DNA of 33,382 nucleotides from Nitrospirota bacterium. GTDB lineage: Bacteria > Nitrospirota > Thermodesulfovibrionia > Thermodesulfovibrionales > JdFR-85. The translations under genes and the position numbers were made by a program. The notes under the pieces are model-generated. The model saw only the letters and a list, made by a program, of their open reading frames with translations, made no database searches and was not told where the DNA came from. Numbering within the stretch: the first letter of the stretch is position 1; each line of letters starts with the position of its first letter. The stretch spans positions 1 through 33,382 of the forward strand of contig JAYWMQ010000045.1 of the NCBI GenBank assembly GCA_035873375.1, written 5' to 3'. Below, in pieces: positions 1 to 9,355 of the stretch.

Positions 1-175
<175 letters not shown>

Positions 176-889
176 TCAGTAACGGAGAATTTCGAGCAGG
201 TTGATATAATCCTGTTCCTCATCCATATCAACAGCCTTCAGTTTCTGTCTGATCAGCTCTTTTTCCGCCTTCTCCCTGTCTCCTTTAAAAACGGAATCAA
301 GTTTGATGGCCTCGGTAAGTGCCTCAGAGGCATCACCATATCTGGCCAGGGCATTGTAGCAGAGTGCCAATCCATAATAAGGGGCATTATAGCCCGGTGC
401 CCGATTGATGGCTTTTTTGTACGCGCGTATCGATTTGTCAAACTCACCTTTCCTGTAATAAACTTTCCCAAGATTGGTAAAGGCCGTTTCCGGCGTAGGA
501 TACTGCAGGTTATCCAGGGCCTTCCGAAATGCCTCGATAGCCTTGTCCCATTGCCTTGTCCTCATATAAACCACACCGAGGTTATTATATGCCTCTGAAT
601 ATTGCGGATCTATACTGATTGCCGTCTTAAAAGCCTCTTCAGCTTTTTTCGTATTGCCGAAATAACGGTATACGATACCAAGGGCATTATGTACCCTTTT
701 ATTCCCGGGCTTAAGTTCTACGCTCTTCTGTAGCTCTACAAAGGCTGCCTGCATCTGGCCTCTTTCCAGGTGAGATATGGCGAGTTTAAAATGAGCCTTT
801 GCCTCATTCTGTCTCGCCTGCCTTGATGGCGTTGCACAGGAGATGAGGAAGAAGAGGGTAACAGGTATGATTACAATCCAGGTTTTCAT
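176..889 (-). CDS. TPR-repeat lipoprotein, PilF/PilW-like
   Basis: The 237-residue protein begins with a lipoprotein signal (hydrophobic stretch to residue 17, lipobox LISC with Cys18), so it should be anchored in a membrane facing the periplasm. Residues 30 to 200 form about five tetratricopeptide repeats, with motifs such as NALGIVYRYFG, NNLGVVYMRTRQWDKAIEAF and TNLGKVYYRKGEFDKSI. The layout and the PTPETAFTNLG segment resemble PilF/PilW, the pilotin that helps PilQ secretin multimers assemble in type IV pili. No pilus gene is visible nearby, so that role is not supported by context, and a general TPR scaffold lipoprotein is equally possible. It lies 13 bp after transaldolase and 6 bp before cdd on the same strand. 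Confidence 0.8.
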   Translation of the reverse strand: MKTWIVIIPVTLFFLISCATPSRQARQNEAKAHFKLAISHLERGQMQAAFVELQKSVELKPGNKRVHNALGIVYRYFGNTKKAEEAFKTAISIDPQYSEAYNNLGVVYMRTRQWDKAIEAFRKALDNLQYPTPETAFTNLGKVYYRKGEFDKSIRAYKKAINRAPGYNAPYYGLALCYNALARYGDASEALTEAIKLDSVFKGDREKAEKELIRQKLKAVDMDEEQDYINLLEILRY

Positions 890-902
890 GATAGTTTTAA
901 GG

Positions 903-2036
903 TTAACAGGTCCCGGTCCTTTTTTTCTCGGCTATAAGGTTAAGCAGTGCATCAAAGGATTCGGTAAAGAGCCTTACTCCTTCATCCTCAAGCTCCCCTG
1001 TAACCCGGTCAATGCTGACACCCAGATCCTCTATTGACCGGATGCTTGCCAGGGCAGCCTCGATGTCCGCGTCAATAGTCCGGTCAACATTACCATGGTC
1101 CTTAAAAGCCCTCCAGGTGGCATCGGGCATTGTATTGACCGTGCCTGGACCTATAAGTTCTTCAATATACAGGACATCACGGTATGCCGGATTCTTTGTG
1201 CTTGTGCTGCCCCAGAGCAATCTCTGAATCTTTGCCCCTTTTTCCATCAGAACAAAAAATCTCTGTGAAGAGAATGCATCTTTAAAGAGCTGATAGGCTA
1301 TCTTTGCGTTTGCAACGGCTGCCTTGCCCATAAGGGATTTTATCCTCGCTTTTTCGTCATCATCCCCTGCCATCTTCATTTTTTCCTCAAGGAGTTTATC
1401 TGCAAGGGTATCCACCCTGCTCACAAAGAAGCTTGCAACAGAGGCAACCCTGTCAACAGGCTTGCCTTCCGAGACCCTTCTCTCGAGCCCTTTCATATAG
1501 GCGTCTATCACCTCTTTATACCGTTTTACAGAGAAGAGGAGTGTGACATTGATGTTGTAACCGCGGCAGAGGAGTTCTTCAACAGCTGGAAGGCCTTCTT
1601 TTGTGGCCGGAACCTTTACCATAAGGTTCGGCTTTCCTATCCCCTCAAAGAGTTCCGATGCCTCCCTGACAGCCCCTTCAGTATCATATGCAAGATGAGG
1701 GTCAACTTCAATGCTCACATATCCGTCCAATCCGTTGCTTTCCTCATAAACAGGCATAAGCAGTTCGCAGGCCTCAACGATATCCTGTATTGCAAGGGCA
1801 TAAAACAGGTCTTTTTCAGAGGTCTCCTTGCCGAGCAGCTGATGGAGCTGTTCATCATAGTCATTGCCGGACTGGATGGATTTATGAAATATTGTGGGGT
1901 TTGAAGTTACACCCCTGAGCCCTTCTTCCTCTATCATCCGCTTCAATTCCCCTGATTTCAGAATTCCCCTGCTGATATTGTCATACCAGAAGCTCTGGCC
2001 GTATTTCTGAAGCGTTATAAGCGGACTGCTGTTCAT
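903..2036 (-). CDS. tal: transaldolase
   Basis: Transaldolase transfers a dihydroxyacetone unit between sugar phosphates in the non-oxidative pentose phosphate pathway. The protein shows GVTSNPTIFHKSI near the N-terminus, VSIEVDPHLAYDT, and LMVKVPATKEG, whose first lysine is the Schiff-base residue. NINVTLLFSVKRY and VASFFVSRVDTLAD follow, all typical of the longer bacterial class (about 370-380 residues). I place the start at the ATG at 2036, giving 377 residues, because GGGGAGG lies 6 nt upstream. An upstream in-frame extension to 2087 has no such site and adds residues unlike the family. It heads a minus-strand cluster with the TPR lipoprotein and cdd and is divergent from the VTT-domain gene. 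Confidence 0.95.
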   Translation of the reverse strand: MNSSPLITLQKYGQSFWYDNISRGILKSGELKRMIEEEGLRGVTSNPTIFHKSIQSGNDYDEQLHQLLGKETSEKDLFYALAIQDIVEACELLMPVYEESNGLDGYVSIEVDPHLAYDTEGAVREASELFEGIGKPNLMVKVPATKEGLPAVEELLCRGYNINVTLLFSVKRYKEVIDAYMKGLERRVSEGKPVDRVASVASFFVSRVDTLADKLLEEKMKMAGDDDEKARIKSLMGKAAVANAKIAYQLFKDAFSSQRFFVLMEKGAKIQRLLWGSTSTKNPAYRDVLYIEELIGPGTVNTMPDATWRAFKDHGNVDRTIDADIEAALASIRSIEDLGVSIDRVTGELEDEGVRLFTESFDALLNLIAEKKRTGTC

Positions 2037-2165
2037 TTTTGTCCTCCCCTTAAAGAAGCTGATGGCATCATCTGATGCAGAGAGCAATGCATTAAATTAG
2101 CATTTATCATTTTTCGGAGTCAATATGGAGGGGAAAGAGGGTGATATTTGTAATTCTAATTCGTT

Positions 2166-2768
2166 TTGTTTATTATTAATATTGTGAAGATAGTGAGGAG
2201 GCTTTATGACTGGGTTTTGCACTGGGCAGAGACACCCTATGGTGTTCCAGCCCTTTTTCTGCTCGCCGTAGCCGAATCATCCTTTTTCCCTGTCCCCCCT
2301 GATGTGCTCCTTATTGCCCTGAGCCTTTCATTGCGCAAAAGGGCCTTTTACTATGCAGCGGTCTGCACGGTCGGTTCTGTTATCGGAGGTGCCCTGGGTT
2401 TTTTTATAGGGATGAAATTCTGGTCCGTTGGTCAGGGCATCCTCTTTCATTATGTGAGTAAGGAGACATTCGATATGGTCAGGACCTATTTCCGGGACTA
2501 TGAGGCATGGGCGATTGCGATAGCCGGGTTTACGCCGATCCCGTACAAGGTGTTTACCATCTCTGCAGGTTTCTTTCAGGTGGATTTTTCGGTCTTTATG
2601 GTGGTCTCATTCCTGAGCAGGGGTGCAAGGTTCTTTCTTGTCGGCGGATTAATCTATCTTTTCGGCAAACATATCAGAAATTTTATTGACAAATATTTTA
2701 ACCTGCTTACATACGGATTTACCGCTATCCTGGTTGGTGGATTCATTGTTTTAAGGTTCATAAAATGA
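2166..2768 (+). CDS. VTT/DedA-family membrane protein (YqaA-like)
   Basis: This is a 200-residue polytopic inner-membrane protein with about four to five hydrophobic segments. It carries the VTT (SNARE-associated/DedA) signature: ESSFFPVPPDVLL near residue 40, GSVIGGALGFFIGMKFW near 70, and GFTPIPYKVFTISAGFF near 120 with a conserved arginine in FLSRGARFF. DedA-superfamily proteins include lipid scramblases that recycle undecaprenyl phosphate, and YqaA-type members are poorly defined. No clear Shine-Dalgarno supports the TTG at 2166. GTG codons at 2184 or 2193 are possible starts, so the first ten residues are uncertain. The stop overlaps the marC start (ATGATGA), which indicates translational coupling. 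Confidence 0.85.
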   Translation: MFIINIVKIVRRLYDWVLHWAETPYGVPALFLLAVAESSFFPVPPDVLLIALSLSLRKRAFYYAAVCTVGSVIGGALGFFIGMKFWSVGQGILFHYVSKETFDMVRTYFRDYEAWAIAIAGFTPIPYKVFTISAGFFQVDFSVFMVVSFLSRGARFFLVGGLIYLFGKHIRNFIDKYFNLLTYGFTAILVGGFIVLRFIK

Positions 2769-3373
2769 TGACTTCAATCATGTCTTATATAAAGAACTTA
2801 CCCAATACTTTTATCCCCATCTTTGTAGCTGTTGACATATTTGCTCTGTTGCCCCTCTTTATGGCATATACAGCCGGGCTGCCACAGAAGAAAACAGAGA
2901 GGGTTATTAATCTTTCTCTCCTCACCGCTTTCCTGGTAAGTATGGGGTTTGTGGCAGTCGGCGAGGTGATATTCAGACTACTGGGCATTACAGTGGATGA
3001 TTTCAAGATAGCAGGGGGGCTTCTCCTGTTGGTGATAGCAATTCTTGAAGTAGTCAGGAGCGATTATAAAAGAAAAAGGGTTGTTGATGAAGGGGTAGGG
3101 GTGGTTCCCATTGGAGTGCCCCTTATAGTCGGCCCTGCGGTGCTTACCACATTACTTGTACTGATTGAACATTACGGTGTCGGCCTGACCGTGACAGCCC
3201 TGTTGCTGAACCTCATTATCGTATGGCTTTTTTTCCGTAATTCAATAATTATAACGCGCTATCTTGGAAAGAACGGCATGATGGCCCTCTCCAAGCTGAT
3301 GGCCATACTCCTTGCCTCCATAGCGGTTATGATGATCAGGATTGGCATTGAAAACACAATAAGGATGCGTTGA
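2765..3373 (+). CDS. MarC-family integral membrane protein
   Basis: The 202-residue protein has six predicted membrane segments in the MarC arrangement. FIPIFVAVDIFALLPLFM forms the first helix, with the conserved Asp in a Pro-rich setting. GGLLLLVIAILEV lies mid-protein, VPLIVGPAVLTTLL is the conserved loop and helix, and there is a C-terminal helix pair. MarC proteins were once linked to multiple antibiotic resistance, but that has not held up and their substrate is unknown. The gene overlaps the preceding VTT gene by 4 bp. The next phosphodiesterase gene starts 14 bp downstream, so the three genes form one transcript. No odd features are seen. Confidence 0.9.
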   Translation: MMTSIMSYIKNLPNTFIPIFVAVDIFALLPLFMAYTAGLPQKKTERVINLSLLTAFLVSMGFVAVGEVIFRLLGITVDDFKIAGGLLLLVIAILEVVRSDYKRKRVVDEGVGVVPIGVPLIVGPAVLTTLLVLIEHYGVGLTVTALLLNLIIVWLFFRNSIIITRYLGKNGMMALSKLMAILLASIAVMMIRIGIENTIRMR

Positions 3374-3387
3374 TTCAGGAGGATTTT

Positions 3388-3867
3388 ATGTTGGTCGGAC
3401 TGATATCTGATACCCATGATAATGTAGACAGGATAGAGCAGGCTGTATCTGTCTTTAATGAAAGAGGGGTTGCCCTTGTTGTTCATGCAGGGGATTTCAC
3501 ATCCCCCTTTTCCTTAAAACCCTTTGAAAGGCTGAAGGCGGACTTTGTCGGTATCTATGGAAATAACGACGGAGACAGGCTCCTGCTCAGGGACCGTTCA
3601 AGGGGCAGGATCCACCGTCAGCCTCATAAGTTCACGTTCTCGGAGAAAAGGATAGTGGTGATGCATGAGCCTGACCTTGTTGATGACCTTGCTGCAAGTG
3701 GACATTTTGACCTGATAGTTTATGGTCATACACACCGTGCAGAGATTGAAAAGATTAACAATACACTGATGGTAAACCCGGGAGAGGCAGGTCACTGGCT
3801 CTATGGCAATGCAACAATTGCAGTAGTTGATATAAATAAAATGGAAGGTGAGATTATATCTCTTTAG
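3388..3867 (+). CDS. YfcE/MJ0936-family metallophosphodiesterase
   Basis: This is a 159-residue calcineurin-like phosphoesterase with every metal-binding block of the family in order: SDTHDN (residues 7-12), HAGD, GNNDGD, VMHE and YGHTH, and a C-terminal NPGE. These residues hold a di-metal centre that hydrolyses phosphodiesters. Relatives cleave model phosphodiesters or cyclic nucleotides, and the natural substrate is not known. I chose the ATG at 3388 because CAGGAGG lies 4 nt upstream and the conserved strand begins there. The longer frame from 3370 adds residues unlike the family. It is the third gene of the plus-strand VTT-marC cluster and converges on the broken radical SAM gene, which ends 6 bp away. 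Confidence 0.9.
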   Translation: MLVGLISDTHDNVDRIEQAVSVFNERGVALVVHAGDFTSPFSLKPFERLKADFVGIYGNNDGDRLLLRDRSRGRIHRQPHKFTFSEKRIVVMHEPDLVDDLAASGHFDLIVYGHTHRAEIEKINNTLMVNPGEAGHWLYGNATIAVVDINKMEGEIISL

Positions 3868-3873
3868 CAGATG

Positions 3874-4826
3874 TCAGCATGTCACCCCGACAATCCTCCT
3901 GAGCCCTGCCCGTATGGCTGCCTCGATTGCAGCCCTGTACTCCTCTGATGTTACTCTCCTGTTCAGGGGAGGGTGATCAAATGCCTTATAGCAGGGGTAG
4001 TACTGGTCCATAATATTTGTGTAGGTGTTGGGTGATATCACCTCGGCTATAAATCTAACAACCTCTTCGGTACCGGCAATTCCTTCAGGCATAACCAGGT
4101 GCCTTATCAGCAGGCCGTGCTCTGCAATCCCTTCCTTGTTGATTACAAGGTCACCACCTGTCTGTGCATCTCCCTTATTGCCTCTTTGGCAACCTGCGGG
4201 TAGTCCGGGGCAGCGGAATATCTCCTGGCCATTTCAGGGTCTGAATACTTGAAGTCAGGCATATAGATATCAACTATCCCGTCAAGGATTCCGAGGGTCT
4301 CAACAGATTCATAACCCCCGGTATTATAGACAATCGGGATACATAGCCCCCCTTCCATTGCCATCCTTAATGCCTTCAGTATCATGGGGACCTGATGTGT
4401 TGGAGTGACAAGATTGATATTATGACAACCCCGGGACTGCAGGTCTGTCATAATGGATGAAAGCCTTTCAAAACTTACCTCAGTGCCCTCACCAAGATGG
4501 CTTATGGAATAGTTCTGACAGAAGAGACATCCGAGGTTGCAGTTGGTAAAGAATATCGTTCCTGAGCCTTCCCTGCCCACAAGGGGCCTCTCTTCACCAA
4601 AGTGAGGCCCCCAGCTTGAGACAACGGGTTTGTCCCCTGTACGGCAAAAACCATATTCTCCTTCCTTACGGTTCACACCGCAACTTCTCGGACAGAGTCT
4701 GCAGGAAGTGAGTATATCATCGGCCCGGGCTATCCTCTTGTCAATCTCCTCAACGGTAAGCTTCAGATAGGCAGGGATGAAATCATCTTGTGAGTTTCTG
4801 GGCAATCTCTTTGGCATTCCAGGCAA
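3874..4826 (-). pseudogene. radical SAM protein, PflX-like, split by a frameshift
   Basis: Two adjacent reading frames together make one COG1313/PflX-type radical SAM protein of about 316 residues. The first (4826-4143) has the N-terminal Cys cluster CRLCPRSC...GFC, then NCNLGCLFCQN, whose CxxxCxxC holds the SAM-binding iron-sulphur cluster, and ends VDIYMPDFKYSDP...IREMHRQV. The second frame (ending 3874) resumes with GDLVINKEGIAEHGLLIRHL and LNRRVTSEEYRAAIEAA. The break falls at about 4150-4158, where one G seems to be missing after CAGGTG. Adding one base restores an uninterrupted protein. This could be a recent mutation or a sequencing error, since the C-terminal part is otherwise well kept. 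The start overlaps the PhoU-like gene by 44 bp, and a downstream in-frame ATG at 4817 is an alternative. Confidence 0.8.
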
Positions 4827-5382
4827 TACGCTTTATTGAATCAAGCATGACAATGTAAAGACCTGATGACTTCGGAAGACAGAGTCCCTCGATTAACCGT
4901 TCCTCATGGAGTGTGGCAAATTGATTGGCTGTCCTCTCGATTTCCAGCTCTGATTTCTTTATATAATTTGCAATAAATGTATTTCTGGCAAGTATCAGGT
5001 CGCTTGTGGTATTTAATATTTCCCTGGTCCTCTGAAAGAGAAACCCGAGCTCCGAGATTGCCTTGTCGCTGAAGAGTATGCTCTCCCGCACCTTTGTCCT
5101 TATGGAACGGGCTATGTGCTCAAAATTGCCGGCCATCCTCGCCAGGTGGGAGGGAATGGGAGAGAAGAGACGCGCAGTATCATCTGACTTTGAGGCTGTA
5201 ATCAACTCATCAGTCAGTTCTTTTTCAGTCTCCTGCACCCCTCTGATGATAGCTTCGGCTTCATCGAGAAAGGTATCCCTGTTATAGATGAATGCATTAT
5301 ACAGGAGAGATATGGCCTCCTCAAGTCCCTGACTCATCCCGTGAATTCCGGATATGGCCTCTCTTGTCTCAACCTCTTTCAT
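4783..5382 (-). CDS. PhoU-like helical protein
   Basis: The 199-residue protein is predicted to be almost wholly alpha-helical. It has features of PhoU/DUF47-type proteins: long amphipathic helices, repeated acidic patches (FLDEAEAIIRGVQETEKELTDEL) and a late helix with RIAWNAKEIAQKL. PhoU proteins restrain phosphate uptake and signalling in the cytoplasm. No phosphate transporter is visible here, so the biological role is open. The ATG at 5382 is preferred over an upstream in-frame start at 5421 because AGGAGG lies just upstream. The gene follows tilS by 100 bp and overlaps the radical SAM gene, suggesting joint transcription with it. Family assignment rests on helix pattern and composition rather than a diagnostic motif. 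Confidence 0.55.
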   Translation of the reverse strand: MKEVETREAISGIHGMSQGLEEAISLLYNAFIYNRDTFLDEAEAIIRGVQETEKELTDELITASKSDDTARLFSPIPSHLARMAGNFEHIARSIRTKVRESILFSDKAISELGFLFQRTREILNTTSDLILARNTFIANYIKKSELEIERTANQFATLHEERLIEGLCLPKSSGLYIVMLDSIKRIAWNAKEIAQKLTR

Positions 5383-5460
5383 ACCCCCCCTCCTTTCAGG
5401 ACAACATGGTTTATAAAACAAGATAAACTCCTGATGAAATTATACCACAAAACACACTGT

Positions 5461-5481
5461 ATCAGACCTTTTAAGGCTGAT
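5461..5481 (-). terminator. hairpin directly after the tilS stop
   Basis: ATCAG/CTGAT and CCTT/AAGG pair with a one-base bulge, immediately after the tilS stop codon on the minus strand. The following bases are only moderately T-rich (GTGTGTTTTG), so it is a weak intrinsic terminator at best. Confidence 0.35.
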
Positions 5482-5482
5482 T

Positions 5483-6859
5483 CTATTTTGCCATCTTCAC
5501 GGTTATCTTCAGTGCCCTCGCACTTGAGGATCGTATCATGTACCTGTCGTCCATCCTGTATCCAACCACCCAGATAATATCCTCTCCTGAAAGAAGCAAT
5601 GGAACAGAATCTCTCACATCTCTCGGCACCTTCTCATCGACAAAATAGTCCTGCAGCTTTTTTCTTTTTCCAAACCCGGAGGGATAAAAAAAGTCTCCTG
5701 CCTGCCTTGAACGCACCTTTAGCGGAAAACGGAGCATGTCAAAGTCAAAAACAGCCTCTTTTTTTCCATCCCCTGTACTGGTTGAGTCATTACTGACACT
5801 CGATATCAGAACAAGACCGGCCTCCTTCAATACTGTTTCTCCCGGAACCTCTAATACATGCTCACCCAGTTTTTGAGGTGCTGCCGAGGTAATGATCAAC
5901 GTGGAGTAATCCTTTATAACGCGGATTCCCCCCGGCAGGTAAATCCTTGAACCACTTGAGCCTGTCCTTATAAGGGATATAATCTCTTCAATGTGTTCAA
6001 GGCCTATCCCCCGCAACCCCCTTGTTTCTTCAATAGCCCTGATGAGAGCCCTCCTGAGGATAACCTTCTCCATATTCTCAAGGGGCGAAATGAACAATTC
6101 TATTTTATCGCCTGTTTTACGGCTTATAAGCCTCATAAGGGACTTTGTTACTGCGATCTCCATATACTCATTCTCCTCGCGGAGGATGTTGGCTGTCCTG
6201 CAGAGGGTCCCGGTTAGATTCGGGTTATACTTTTTAAGGAGCGGAATGACTTCATGCCTCAATCTGTTGCGTAGATAATCCTGCTTCAGATTCGATGTGT
6301 CAATAACAAACCCAATGCCCTTCTCATCCAAATACTTCTCGATCTCTTTTCGTTCCACCATGATCAAAGGTCTTATGATCGGTCCCCTGACAGGCGGTAT
6401 ACCGGAGAGACCCTTTGGCCCGGACCCTCGTAAAAGCCGCATGACAAGGGTTTCAGCCTGGTCATCGGCATTATGTCCTGTTGCAATCCTGTCGGCCTCT
6501 ATCTGAAAGGCATGTTCCTCAAATGCGAGGTATCTGAGATGTCTCGCAGCCTCCTGTATGCTGAGGTTCTCCTTATCCGAAAATTCCCTCACATCCACTT
6601 TTTTAACACTGAAGGGGACTTTCAGCCTTTCTGTCAGTTCAGTGCAGAAGTCAATCTCATATGGGGTTTCTTCAGGCCTCAGACCATGGTCAACATAAAT
6701 GGCATCAAGGGAGAGTCTCCACTCTTCCCTCAGTTCACTCAGTATGTGCAGGAGGGAGACCGAATCAGGCCCGCCTGAGAGACCGACAAGTACCCGTTCT
6801 CCGCCTTTCAGCATGGAGTGTTTTTTGATTGTCGTGTTTACTTTTTTCAGTATATCCAA
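5483..6859 (-). CDS. tilS: tRNA(Ile)-lysidine synthase
   Basis: TilS attaches lysine to C34 of the tRNA-Ile CAU anticodon, using ATP, so that it reads AUA codons. The 458-residue protein has the N-type PP-loop VGLSGGPDSVSLL (SGGPDS at 28-33), YVDHGLRP near residue 58, and the GHNADDQAETLVMRLLRGSG core. A middle TilS substrate-binding domain follows, and the C-terminal domain contains KVRSRQAGDFFYP and KKLQDYFVDEKVPRD. Length matches two-domain plus C-terminal family members. The start appears to be the TTG at 6859. Its upstream sequence is a repeated GGAGGATTGG tract, so the ribosome site is unusual. It follows the membrane hydrolase gene by 45 bp on the same strand. Confidence 0.93.
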   Translation of the reverse strand: MDILKKVNTTIKKHSMLKGGERVLVGLSGGPDSVSLLHILSELREEWRLSLDAIYVDHGLRPEETPYEIDFCTELTERLKVPFSVKKVDVREFSDKENLSIQEAARHLRYLAFEEHAFQIEADRIATGHNADDQAETLVMRLLRGSGPKGLSGIPPVRGPIIRPLIMVERKEIEKYLDEKGIGFVIDTSNLKQDYLRNRLRHEVIPLLKKYNPNLTGTLCRTANILREENEYMEIAVTKSLMRLISRKTGDKIELFISPLENMEKVILRRALIRAIEETRGLRGIGLEHIEEIISLIRTGSSGSRIYLPGGIRVIKDYSTLIITSAAPQKLGEHVLEVPGETVLKEAGLVLISSVSNDSTSTGDGKKEAVFDFDMLRFPLKVRSRQAGDFFYPSGFGKRKKLQDYFVDEKVPRDVRDSVPLLLSGEDIIWVVGYRMDDRYMIRSSSARALKITVKMAK

Positions 6860-6904
6860 TCCTCCAACCTCTCCAATCCTCCAATCTTATTCCGGAGGAC
6901 ATGC

Positions 6905-7807
6905 CTAAAATTTAATATACTCCTTCACGGCCCTTCCCATTTTATCAAACTTTACCCTTGCAATGAAATGTTCTCCGGGGAGGAATGAATATGAGAGTTC
7001 ACGCCAGGTTACAATGGTCTCGTCCCCTTTCCTTTTTATCTCGGGCAGCGGGAATCTCGAGAAGTAGAGGAAGTTTTTTACAACCCGCAACTGCTTTGAT
7101 TCCTTTATCTCGGGTGCCTCCTCTGAATAAATGAACTTATCATCAACGCTGACCCTCCTTGTAAACAGATCAACAGTCCCAACTTTATATACGCCTCCTG
7201 AATCAGTGATAAACCACCATCTCAAAAAGTCGTTTGGCAGCGGAAAGAGGTGGTAGTTATACTCGTCCATGCGTGTTCTGAGAAAATCCTCGGCAAGTCC
7301 CTTGAGATAGAACCTGCCGGTCAGATAGAGGGACATTACGACCATCGTTGCCACAGCTATCAGCCGTCTCATGTTCTCTTTCTTCATGGTCAGTATAACA
7401 CCCAGCAGGAGTGTCCCTGTAATATAGGGGTCAATGACAAAGAGGAGGTCTATGGAGTATTTTGACCAGTCGAGGGGAGAGAAGACTCTTACAGGATAGC
7501 GGTTAAAGAGGTCCAGGATGATATGACTGACATAACCTGCAAATGATATCACCGAGAAGAAAATAAATCCCTTTCTGAAGACTCCGTGCATCAGAAATCC
7601 CATGAGCAGGGAAAAGAGTATAAGAGCCCCTATGCCATGAGTAACCCCCCGGTGATACCTCAGGAAGACATCCGCTCCCCACAGGTATGTTATATAATCA
7701 AGGTCCGGGGCATTGGCTGCAAATATAAGCGTTGCAAGAGCTGCCTTCCTTTTTGGAAAGCACCTGGACAGTAGCGTACCTGTGAGGATATGAGTTGCAG
7801 GATCCAT
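6905..7807 (-). CDS. membrane-bound metal-dependent hydrolase (YbcI/DUF457-like)
   Basis: The 300-residue protein has an N-terminal half of about five membrane segments carrying the DUF457/YdjM-type polar motifs. These are MDPATHILTG, ANAPDLDYI, RYHRGVTHGIG and YVSHIILDLFN, whose His and Asp residues are thought to bind metal. The C-terminal half (from about residue 175) is soluble and probably periplasmic, with strand-rich sequence. Relatives are annotated as inner-membrane metal-dependent hydrolases, with no proven substrate. The gene is divergent from gatA and upstream of tilS, with which it probably shares a transcript. The ATG at 7807 fits the family start at MDPxTH. Confidence 0.85.
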   Translation of the reverse strand: MDPATHILTGTLLSRCFPKRKAALATLIFAANAPDLDYITYLWGADVFLRYHRGVTHGIGALILFSLLMGFLMHGVFRKGFIFFSVISFAGYVSHIILDLFNRYPVRVFSPLDWSKYSIDLLFVIDPYITGTLLLGVILTMKKENMRRLIAVATMVVMSLYLTGRFYLKGLAEDFLRTRMDEYNYHLFPLPNDFLRWWFITDSGGVYKVGTVDLFTRRVSVDDKFIYSEEAPEIKESKQLRVVKNFLYFSRFPLPEIKRKGDETIVTWRELSYSFLPGEHFIARVKFDKMGRAVKEYIKF

Positions 7808-7841
7808 ATTTACAGATAGTTTAATTCAGCAGGTGTAAAAC

Positions 7842-7871
7842 TTGCAAACTTCTTTATTGAGACTATATAAT
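7842..7871 (+). promoter_or_regulatory. sigma-70-type promoter for gatA
   Basis: A perfect TATAAT (7866-7871) is preceded by TTGCAA (7842-7847) with 18 bp spacing. This predicts a transcript start about 30-35 nt before the gatA TTG. It lies in the 102 bp gap between the divergent hydrolase and gatA genes. Confidence 0.55.
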
Positions 7872-7909
7872 TAATACCACAATAACACTAATTTCAGATG
7901 GGGGGCTAA

Positions 7910-9355
7910 TTGGAACTCTTCAGGCTTGGCATCTCTGAAGCACTGGATTTATTAGATAAGGGAGAAATATCTTCAAGGGATTTGCTCGACTCTGTATTCA
8001 GCAGGATTGAAGCCGTTGATAACAGGGTAAGGGCTTTCCTCTCTTTAACGAGGGACAGGGCATATGACCGGATGGAAGACCTGAAGGGATCTGAAAAAAG
8101 AGGCCTGCTTTCCGGTATTCCACTCGCTATAAAAGACAATATCTGCATAAAAGGGATTCAGACAACCTGTTCTTCAAAGATACTGGAGGGTTTTATTCCT
8201 CCCTATGAGAGTTCTGTGACCGAAAGGCTCCTCCAGAGCGGCTACATCCTCCTTGGCAAGACAAACCTTGACGAGTTTGCCATGGGCTCTTCCACTGAAA
8301 ACTCAGGATATTTTGTAACACACAATCCCTGGGACCTGGAGCGGGTTCCTGGAGGGTCAAGCGGGGGGTCTGCTGCTGCTGTGGCGGCAGATGTGTGCCT
8401 GGGTGCCATTGGCTCTGATACCGGTGGCTCCATAAGGCAGCCCGCTGCCTTCTGTGGTGTGGTAGGGTTCAAGCCTACATATGGAAGGGTATCGCGCTAC
8501 GGCCTTGTTGCCTTTGCATCGTCACTTGATCAGATCGGACCCATAACAAAAAACGTAAAGGACGCAGCCCTCCTTCTAAACGTCATCTCAGGCCATGACC
8601 CGAGGGACAGCACATCCGTACCTGTTGAGGTACCTGACTTTACAGCAGGACTTGGCCGTGAGATCAGGGGACTGAAGATCGGGGTGCCGAAGGAATATTT
8701 TATAGAAGGGCTTGACCCCGAAGTGGAGCAGTGTGTCAAGGACGCCATAGGAGTGCTTGAGCGGCTCGGGGCAGAGATTGTTGAGGTATCACTGCCACAC
8801 ACCGGGTATGCAGTTGCTGCTTATTATATCCTCGCCACATCTGAGGCAAGCTCAAATCTTGCCCGTTTTGACGGTGTGAAATATGGATTCAGGGCTGATG
8901 GTAAAGACCTGATTGATATGTATATGGAGACAAGGGCTCAGGGTTTCGGCCCTGAAGTGAAACGGAGGATAATGCTCGGCACTTACGCCCTCTCAGCCGG
9001 GTACTACGATGCCTATTACAAAAAAGCCCAGCAGGTGAGGACACTTATAAAGAGGGACTTTGAAGAGGCGTTTAAAGAGGTTGATGTCATAGTCACGCCT
9101 ACAAGTCCCACTGCTGCTTTCAAAATTGGCGACAAGGTCTCGGACCCATTACAGATGTACCTCAGTGATATCTTTACCATATCCATTAATCTTGCAGGTG
9201 TTCCTGCAATATCCATCCCCTGCGGATATACACCTGAAGGCCTTCCCGTCGGGCTTCAGGTTATCGGGAAACATTTTGATGAGGAGACTGTCTTGAGGGT
9301 TTCATATGCCTATGAGCAGTCAACAGACTGGCATAAGAAGAGGCCGGGACTGTAA
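7910..9355 (+). CDS. gatA: glutamyl-tRNA(Gln)/aspartyl-tRNA(Asn) amidotransferase subunit A
   Basis: GatA is the amidase of the GatCAB complex. It releases ammonia from glutamine for conversion of Glu-tRNA(Gln) or Asp-tRNA(Asn) to the correct charged tRNA. The 481-residue protein has the complete amidase-signature triad: Lys75 in PLAIKDN, Ser150 in [14 protein letters not shown] and Ser174 in [13 protein letters not shown]-terminal [21 protein letters not shown] is also typical. Length is standard. The start is the TTG at 7910, with a GGGGGG ribosome site 4 nt upstream, and MELFRLGI aligns with the family start. gatB and gatC are not in the window. The stop overlaps the next gene (TAATG), so the DtxR-type regulator is translationally coupled to it. 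Confidence 0.96.
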   Translation: MELFRLGISEALDLLDKGEISSRDLLDSVFSRIEAVDNRVRAFLSLTRDRAYDRMEDLKGSEKRGLLSGIPLAIKDNICIKGIQTTCSSKILEGFIPPYESSVTERLLQSGYILLGKTNLDEFAMGSSTENSGYFVTHNPWDLERVPGGSSGGSAAAVAADVCLGAIGSDTGGSIRQPAAFCGVVGFKPTYGRVSRYGLVAFASSLDQIGPITKNVKDAALLLNVISGHDPRDSTSVPVEVPDFTAGLGREIRGLKIGVPKEYFIEGLDPEVEQCVKDAIGVLERLGAEIVEVSLPHTGYAVAAYYILATSEASSNLARFDGVKYGFRADGKDLIDMYMETRAQGFGPEVKRRIMLGTYALSAGYYDAYYKKAQQVRTLIKRDFEEAFKEVDVIVTPTSPTAAFKIGDKVSDPLQMYLSDIFTISINLAGVPAISIPCGYTPEGLPVGLQVIGKHFDEETVLRVSYAYEQSTDWHKKRPGL

